From positions 21,225,798 to 21,289,797 of the forward strand of contig CM057157.1 of the NCBI GenBank assembly GCA_029962745.1: a stretch of DNA of 64,000 bases. The letters are read 5' to 3'. This document shows positions 59,235 through 64,000 of this stretch, one piece after another (the first letter of the stretch is position 1; each line of letters opens with the position of its first letter). Source of the stretch: Echinometra lucunter. Its lineage: Eukaryota > Echinodermata > Echinoidea > Camarodonta > Echinometridae. The notes below the pieces were generated by a model. The model did not search any database. It was not told the DNA's origin and was given only the letters and a program-made list of their open reading frames with translations. Position numbers and translations under genes: made by a program.

Positions 59235-59690
59235 CTTTAGTGGGTGTTGTTCGTTATTCCAAAGGTTCGTTATTTTGAAGGTTTGTTATTCGGAAGGTTT
59301 GTTATTTCGAAGGTTCATTATTCTGAAGGTTTGTTATTCCAAAGGTTTGTTTATTCCGAAGGTAGATGTTTCTTAGTCCAAAAATAAAAAAGGGTTCGTT
59401 AATCCGAATATTTGTGGTGTTATTCTGAAGGTTCGTTAATCTGAAAATGGAATAGGGTTTGTTATTCCGAAGGTACGATAGTTCGAAAATGAAAAAAGAT
59501 TCATTAGTCCGAAAATGACTAACGAACCAATGAACCTTATTTCATTTTTGCTCTAACGAACCTTTGGAATAACAAATTTTATTTCGTTTTTGGATTAACA
59601 AACCTTCGGAATAACGAACCTTTTTTCATTTTCGGACTAACGAACCTTCGGAATAAACAAACTTTCGGAATAACGAACTGTAACCGCTTT
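59235..59690. repeat. Foldback array of ttcgttattccgaagg units
   Basis: The left side has about a dozen units like ggttcgttattccgaa in one orientation; from about 59520 the right side has the reverse units (ccttcggaataacgaa). The whole can fold into a long imperfect hairpin. No coding capacity. Confidence 0.85.
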
Positions 59691-60625
59691 AGTACAGGAG
59701 CTACCTAGTTCCAGTAGGCAATGGGTTTATAATGTAGTCTGAACAGGGGGGTATGATGGGAAGTAACCTGTTATAGCCTTCTTGATCCGTGGGAAGATTG
59801 CATTTGATTCTGTTTACAGCAAAGTGTCAACTTAAGTGAAAATATGAACTTGAAAAAACAAGCATCTGAACCACTGCTCATGATGGTTTATGGCTTGTTT
59901 TGTCAGAGAGTGACTTCATGCCTGTAAACATTCAGGTTTATTATAAATACTTGTTGTGGCCAAGACCCACCCCAGAGTATATGATAAACAACATCATGCT
60001 TTTATTATCCAGAAAAATAATATTTCTCTGTCATCTGCAGTCATAAAATTGCCCCCATATTACATGAGTCATGTTTTTCCAGGTAAAATGAATTGGATGT
60101 TAAAATTATGTTTCACCTTAAAAGACAGAATAACTATCCCCCTTTGAACCTTAACCTTTATCAGCCCACATTTTTGTTTATCTTATGAAGAAGAAAAAAT
60201 CCCGAAGCTAAATAACTACCCCAGTATGATATTAAACTGAACATAAACTTTTATCTACAAAGAAAGCTAAGTAAATAAGGTGTAGCATATTTATATATAT
60301 ATGGAGAGAGAGAGAGACAGAGAGGAAAATTATTTTTTCTGCAAAAATCTAAAATTACTCTTTCATTTGATATTACATTTTCATTTCAGTCTTCTATATA
60401 TGAACCTCTTAACCTTATTTTTGTTGAATTAAAAAGCAACAAACATCTCCGCTTTCCAATAAAAAAGAAAAACTTAATTGCTACTTTAGTTTAGAGTAGT
60501 CTGAGTGTGAACCTGAATATTGAAATACACTCCAGAATTAAAAGAAATCCCTCTCAAATGCATCTAAATTGTAACCTTTTTAGTCCACACCTTTATCAAA
60601 GTTGTCACACTGGCTTGCTTGTGCC

Positions 60626-60639
60626 ATCACCATGGTAAC
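60626..60639 (+). promoter_or_regulatory. X-box-like motif upstream of a candidate first exon
   Basis: atcaccatggtaac matches the RFX X-box at 13 of 14 positions and lies 25 bases before an ATG (60664) that opens a short exon-like stretch. RFX sites near start exons mark ciliary genes in animals. Confidence 0.35.
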
Positions 60640-60663
60640 AGATACTTTTGCCCATCGACGACG

Positions 60664-60721
60664 ATGGATGTGAACACAAGGTTTTGGACTGAGCGGTTTC
60701 CTGAGGAACTAATAGATTTAG
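60664..60721 (+). CDS. Candidate first coding exon of an unidentified gene
   Basis: An ATG in the context gacgatgg opens MDVNTRFWTERFPEELIDL, and a good donor, TTTAG|gtaatc, follows at 60721/60722 (phase 1). The peptide looks protein-like (mixed charged and aromatic residues) in a stretch otherwise full of random ORFs. I do not recognise the protein. Possible acceptors near 60817 (ttccttcag) or 60891 (gccttcag) give no recognisable continuation. The X-box-like site just upstream hints at a ciliary gene. Weak: no homology support. Confidence 0.25.
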
Positions 60722-61879
60722 GTAATCGGGTCGATCTTGCACAGTTTTCGTAAATGTTTATGCTCCCAAAGCTGTGGCACACCTCAAGTGGAAATGTCAT
60801 TTATGTTTTTCCTTCAGTGAGGTTGCATATCAAAGTATCTGATATTTTACTGTTTTTCTTTCACTCATTTGTTGTCCATTTATGCCTTCAGTTCTTCTAA
60901 GGCTGATTAAGCCCTGCCTTTTTTTTCCTGTAATATGTCTTTTCATTGGAATTCAGTATCAAAATATGTCATTTTCTTTGCATATTTGTACTTCTCTGTG
61001 TTATGAGTATACATTAAATGCTTTTAAAGCTAATTTGTGCTTGATAATAATGAGTCAGAAATCTGGAATTCTGTGATCTTGTGCAATTTGCTTGAACTCT
61101 CCAAATTTGCTCCCAACACTTTCGTGTAAAATGCAAGATGATTTTCAAAAGTGTGAGAAAGAATCTTTCAGGTGGATTGTGGGAAGAATAACATTGAAAA
61201 TAAGGTACTCTGTGCTGAGCAACAAACTAGTTTGAAGAGAAACTAATGGAAATGTAAAAAGAAGATGAGAACTGGAGCAGAAGAAAAAAAATAGAGGATG
61301 AGTAACTTGTAACCAAGCTTCTCAAGGACCTCTTGAGTCATATACATGTGCATCATTTTGTATCACCATGCTCTCAACTGTCTCTCCTCCAAAATGAGTC
61401 ATCTAAAATGCAATTCAAGAATCAAAATGCTGCCTAATTGGACCATCAGAATGGCAGTAGTGTAAGAAATGTTTTGCTTGACTCACTCCTCTGACTTGCC
61501 AAGAGATCATGGCAGATGCAAAATCATTTAGAATATGGGAGTGTGGAATCAATATTTACCAACAAGTCAATGCAGATTTTCAGAATTTGCTAACAAGTGC
61601 TAGTGGTCACATTTTCAAATTTTCCAAAGCTGTTTGCATCATTTTCTGCAATAAGCGCCCCCTCCCTCCCCCCATGATATTGACAAACTTGCCAATATAA
61701 ACTTCTAAGGGGGAGGTTTGTCATATCCCCACCTCTTTTTTTTGGTTTTTTTTTGGCATCCTCCAAGTGATAGGGTGTAGTAACCTACCTTAGGAAGACA
61801 GTGTATAATCAGTATCAGGACGAAAATGCCCCACCCTCCCTTCCCCAGTGATGCATTCCAGCTTTAGATGATGAAATGC

Positions 61880-62130
61880 CACATGAATTGAATAACTGCC
61901 TGATTTAGGATAATTTAGGATTGTAGTAAAACCACCTATCTGTTGATTCAGTAGTTATATATTGATAGAATATTTTGTTTCATGGACAGGCAATATTGAT
62001 GTCACATGAATTTATCAACTATCTAATGTTTTAAAGCTAAATAAACTTGATGAATTGAGTGTCTGATTTTAAATTGTGGTAAAACACCTATTTGTTGATT
62101 TAGTGGTTGAATATTGATAACATTTTTACA
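61880..62130 (+). repeat. Diverged tandem duplication, about 170 bp x 2
   Basis: ttgaataactgcctgattta ... aaaaccacctatctgttgat recurs as ttgagtgtctgattttaaat ... aaaacacctatttgttgatt. Low identity; old. Confidence 0.5.
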
Positions 62131-62471
62131 TTTTCATGGAGTAAAATGACACATAGGGACATAGTTCAGTTGCCTGGATATGCTACATGAATGATGTTTT
62201 CCTGTCTCAGTAAAAATTAAATGTCCAACTGAGCCTTGACAAACAAATCATGCACTCAGAGCCAGGAAAATGCTAACTTTATGTTCACAATATCTGAATT
62301 ATGCAGTATTCTGGCTTTCAGCACACAGAATTGCCCAACTTAGCTTCTTTCCGAGACACATATAGGATTCATAGGAAAATTACAATTTCATGCACATTTG
62401 AATGTATTTTTGTTTTTTATGTTGGTTCCAGTTTTGTAGAAGTGTAAAGTGAATAAGCAGAACATACCTTC

Positions 62472-62686
62472 ATTCTAAAAAAAAAGGATTGGCCGAAATG
62501 ACCAATACTTTGGTTAATAATGTCTGACCCAAAATATTGGTAAAGATTGACCAGTATGATGGTCAATATTACCAAATTGTTAGTTAAAATGTACCAAAAT
62601 TTTATTTTGGTTGATTTTGACCAATTTTTGGTCGGACACATATTCACCAATATATTGGTTATTATGACCAATCCTTTTTTAGTGTG
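62472..62686. mobile_element. Foldback MITE of ttggt/accaa words
   Basis: Left tctaaaaaaaaaggattggc and right, reversed, actaaaaaaggattggtca pair at the ends; within are gaccaatact.tggttaata and caccaatatattggttatta. About 215 bp, AT-rich. Confidence 0.7.
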
Positions 62687-63039
62687 TTACGTTGAAGGCC
62701 TATTTCATATGCTGAGAGCCAGATCAGTATCGACTCACATACTTTTTACCTGGAGTTTAATAGGCTAATGGCTTTCTGCTTCTCAAAAGACTTCACAATC
62801 CTCTGCTAAAGCTAGTATATTGTAATCACATCCAGGGAAACTATGGAAACAGAATTCTGTCCCAAGTTAGACCCAGTTTCTGGGTCTCACCAGTATGACT
62901 CTACTTCAGCTAGTCTATGGCAACTATGGCAACAGAATTTTGCCCCAATTCTCGGGGATGAAAGTTCTATGACCTCTGACCTCATGATCCTGTTGTCTGC
63001 TGTTATTCCCATAATTCCCTGACCAGCTTGTGTCGTCCA

Positions 63040-63045
63040 TGGAGA

Positions 63046-63076
<31 letters not shown>

Positions 63077-63078
63077 CT
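63040..63078 (+). repeat. GA microsatellite
   Basis: gagagagagagagacagaga and similar. Confidence 0.9.
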
Positions 63079-63261
63079 GTAATTGGAGACATTGTCCCAA
63101 CTTCAATTTTGAAATATTTGATACTGTTTGTGATCAGGCATTTTCCTGTGGATATTGTGTTGGCATTCTGAAAATATGAAAAAAGAACAAATAACCTATC
63201 ATATCATCTGCAGAAAGTTATAAAAGGGACATTAACTATTGAAATAGATAGCCCGCTTCTT

Positions 63262-63525
63262 GCAGGTCAAATATATTGTTGTACACGCATGACGAGAAAA
63301 ATGCCGGAAAATGGTAGTTTTTGCTGGTTAAGGCACGTAATATTTCATGTGTTAATGGTATCAGGCCAAAATCAGGAAAAAGGGTATGTTTGGGAGGGGG
63401 GGGATCAAAAATATTGCTGTATACATATGACCAGAAAATTGTGTGAAAAGGGTAGTTTTTGCTGGTTAAGGTGCATTACCTCCTGTGTTATGGGTGTCAA
63501 ACCGGTTGGAAAAAGGTGTATTTGT
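63262..63525 (+). repeat. Tandem duplication, about 140 bp x 2
   Basis: Both units hold tagtttttgctggttaagg, preceded by tattg.tgta.ac..atgac.agaaaa and followed by a ggaaaaaggg/ggaaaaaggt stretch. Moderately diverged. Confidence 0.75.
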
Positions 63526-64000
63526 TGAGTTTGTTAAAAACATTTTTAGGATATTCCCTTTCCCATCCCTTGACGGGAATTTGTGCAGCCTCAAATTCAA
63601 TGAATCGTGTCTGATATTGTAGAGAAAGCTACAGAAACACTGTTTAGGAGATGTGTGTGAGGTTATACTCATTTGATAGGGGTAAAAGAAAATTTTTTAA
63701 ATGTGAAAAAATTGAAGAAGGTATGTAGGGTGGTTTTAGAAAACTCATGTTCACATGTACGTACAGTATCATGTGATATTTTGACCCATCCCCACCTCCC
63801 GCCTGATTTTGTATTCACTGTAAATTATTTGCTGATTCTCAATATTTTTGTCAACCCTGTTTACTGAGTGCTAGAAAGACATAAGCTGGTGTAATTTTAC
63901 AGAGGTAATGCCCTTCTGGCCCTCAGAAAATTTTGTATAGCCTTGTCAGCACTACATCCTAAAAAAGGGATGTGCAAAGTCGGTCTCTAGTTTTAGTGCC

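Overview
This is an animal genomic window: AT-rich, with GT-AG split exons, long repeat-filled introns, tRNA-derived SINEs, LINE tails, many miniature inverted-repeat transposable elements (MITEs), and two 500-base assembly gaps (23501-24000 and 51014-51513). The repeat mix (SINEs with a 3' tail of the 'gcgctatataaat + ATT repeat' kind, long GA purine tracts, poly-G runs) and the protein similarity suggest a deuterostome marine invertebrate. An echinoderm such as a sea urchin is my best guess; the species is inference.

The only gene supported by homology is UHRF1 (E3 ubiquitin ligase and epigenetic reader), on the minus strand between 16456 and 14. Five consecutive coding exons are visible. 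In transcript order they encode the second half of the ubiquitin-like domain plus an acidic linker (16456-16178), the first tudor repeat with an unusually long acidic insertion (15038-14635), the second tudor repeat (13797-13629), the end of the tandem tudor module (5274-5103), and the pre-PHD/PHD zinc finger (200-14). All four splice junctions between them agree in phase. The SRA and RING exons lie beyond the left edge. The first coding exon (start codon and first half of the ubiquitin-like fold) was not found; it may lie far upstream, in a gap, or outside the window.

The UHRF1 introns contain a local duplication carrying a TTAA-flanked piggyBac-type MITE (392-1992), a nine-copy dispersed 16-mer (523-3167), a 656-bp inverted-repeat element (3481-4136), three tandem partial copies of a UHRF1 exon (5194-5545), and a complex of direct and inverted repeats (6340-12100) that includes a perfect 67-bp inverted repeat. 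There is also a 336-bp direct repeat pair (12475-13425).

From 16457 to 64000 there is no confident coding exon, apart from a BED-like zinc-finger fragment (16736-16912, minus), a LINE reverse-transcriptase tail (24008-24569) and a possible first exon of an unidentified gene (60664-60721, plus). The rest is mobile DNA and simple sequence. It includes five tRNA-derived SINEs; hAT-like, CACTA-like and piggyBac-like MITEs, several with clean target-site duplications or an empty-site paralogue in the same window; foldback arrays; three local tandem arrays (36.2-37.4, 39.9-40.8, 43.7-44.5 kb); and a polypurine tract at 36.6-38.3 kb. Regulatory-looking sites are a perfect DR1 next to a perfect X-box (20999-21037), paired CRE octamers in a perfect hairpin (55379-55397), and X-box-like sites at 33645 and 60626.

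I saw no operon, CRISPR array, phage or other prokaryote-style system. The notable material is transposon nesting, exon duplication inside UHRF1, and the cis-element clusters.
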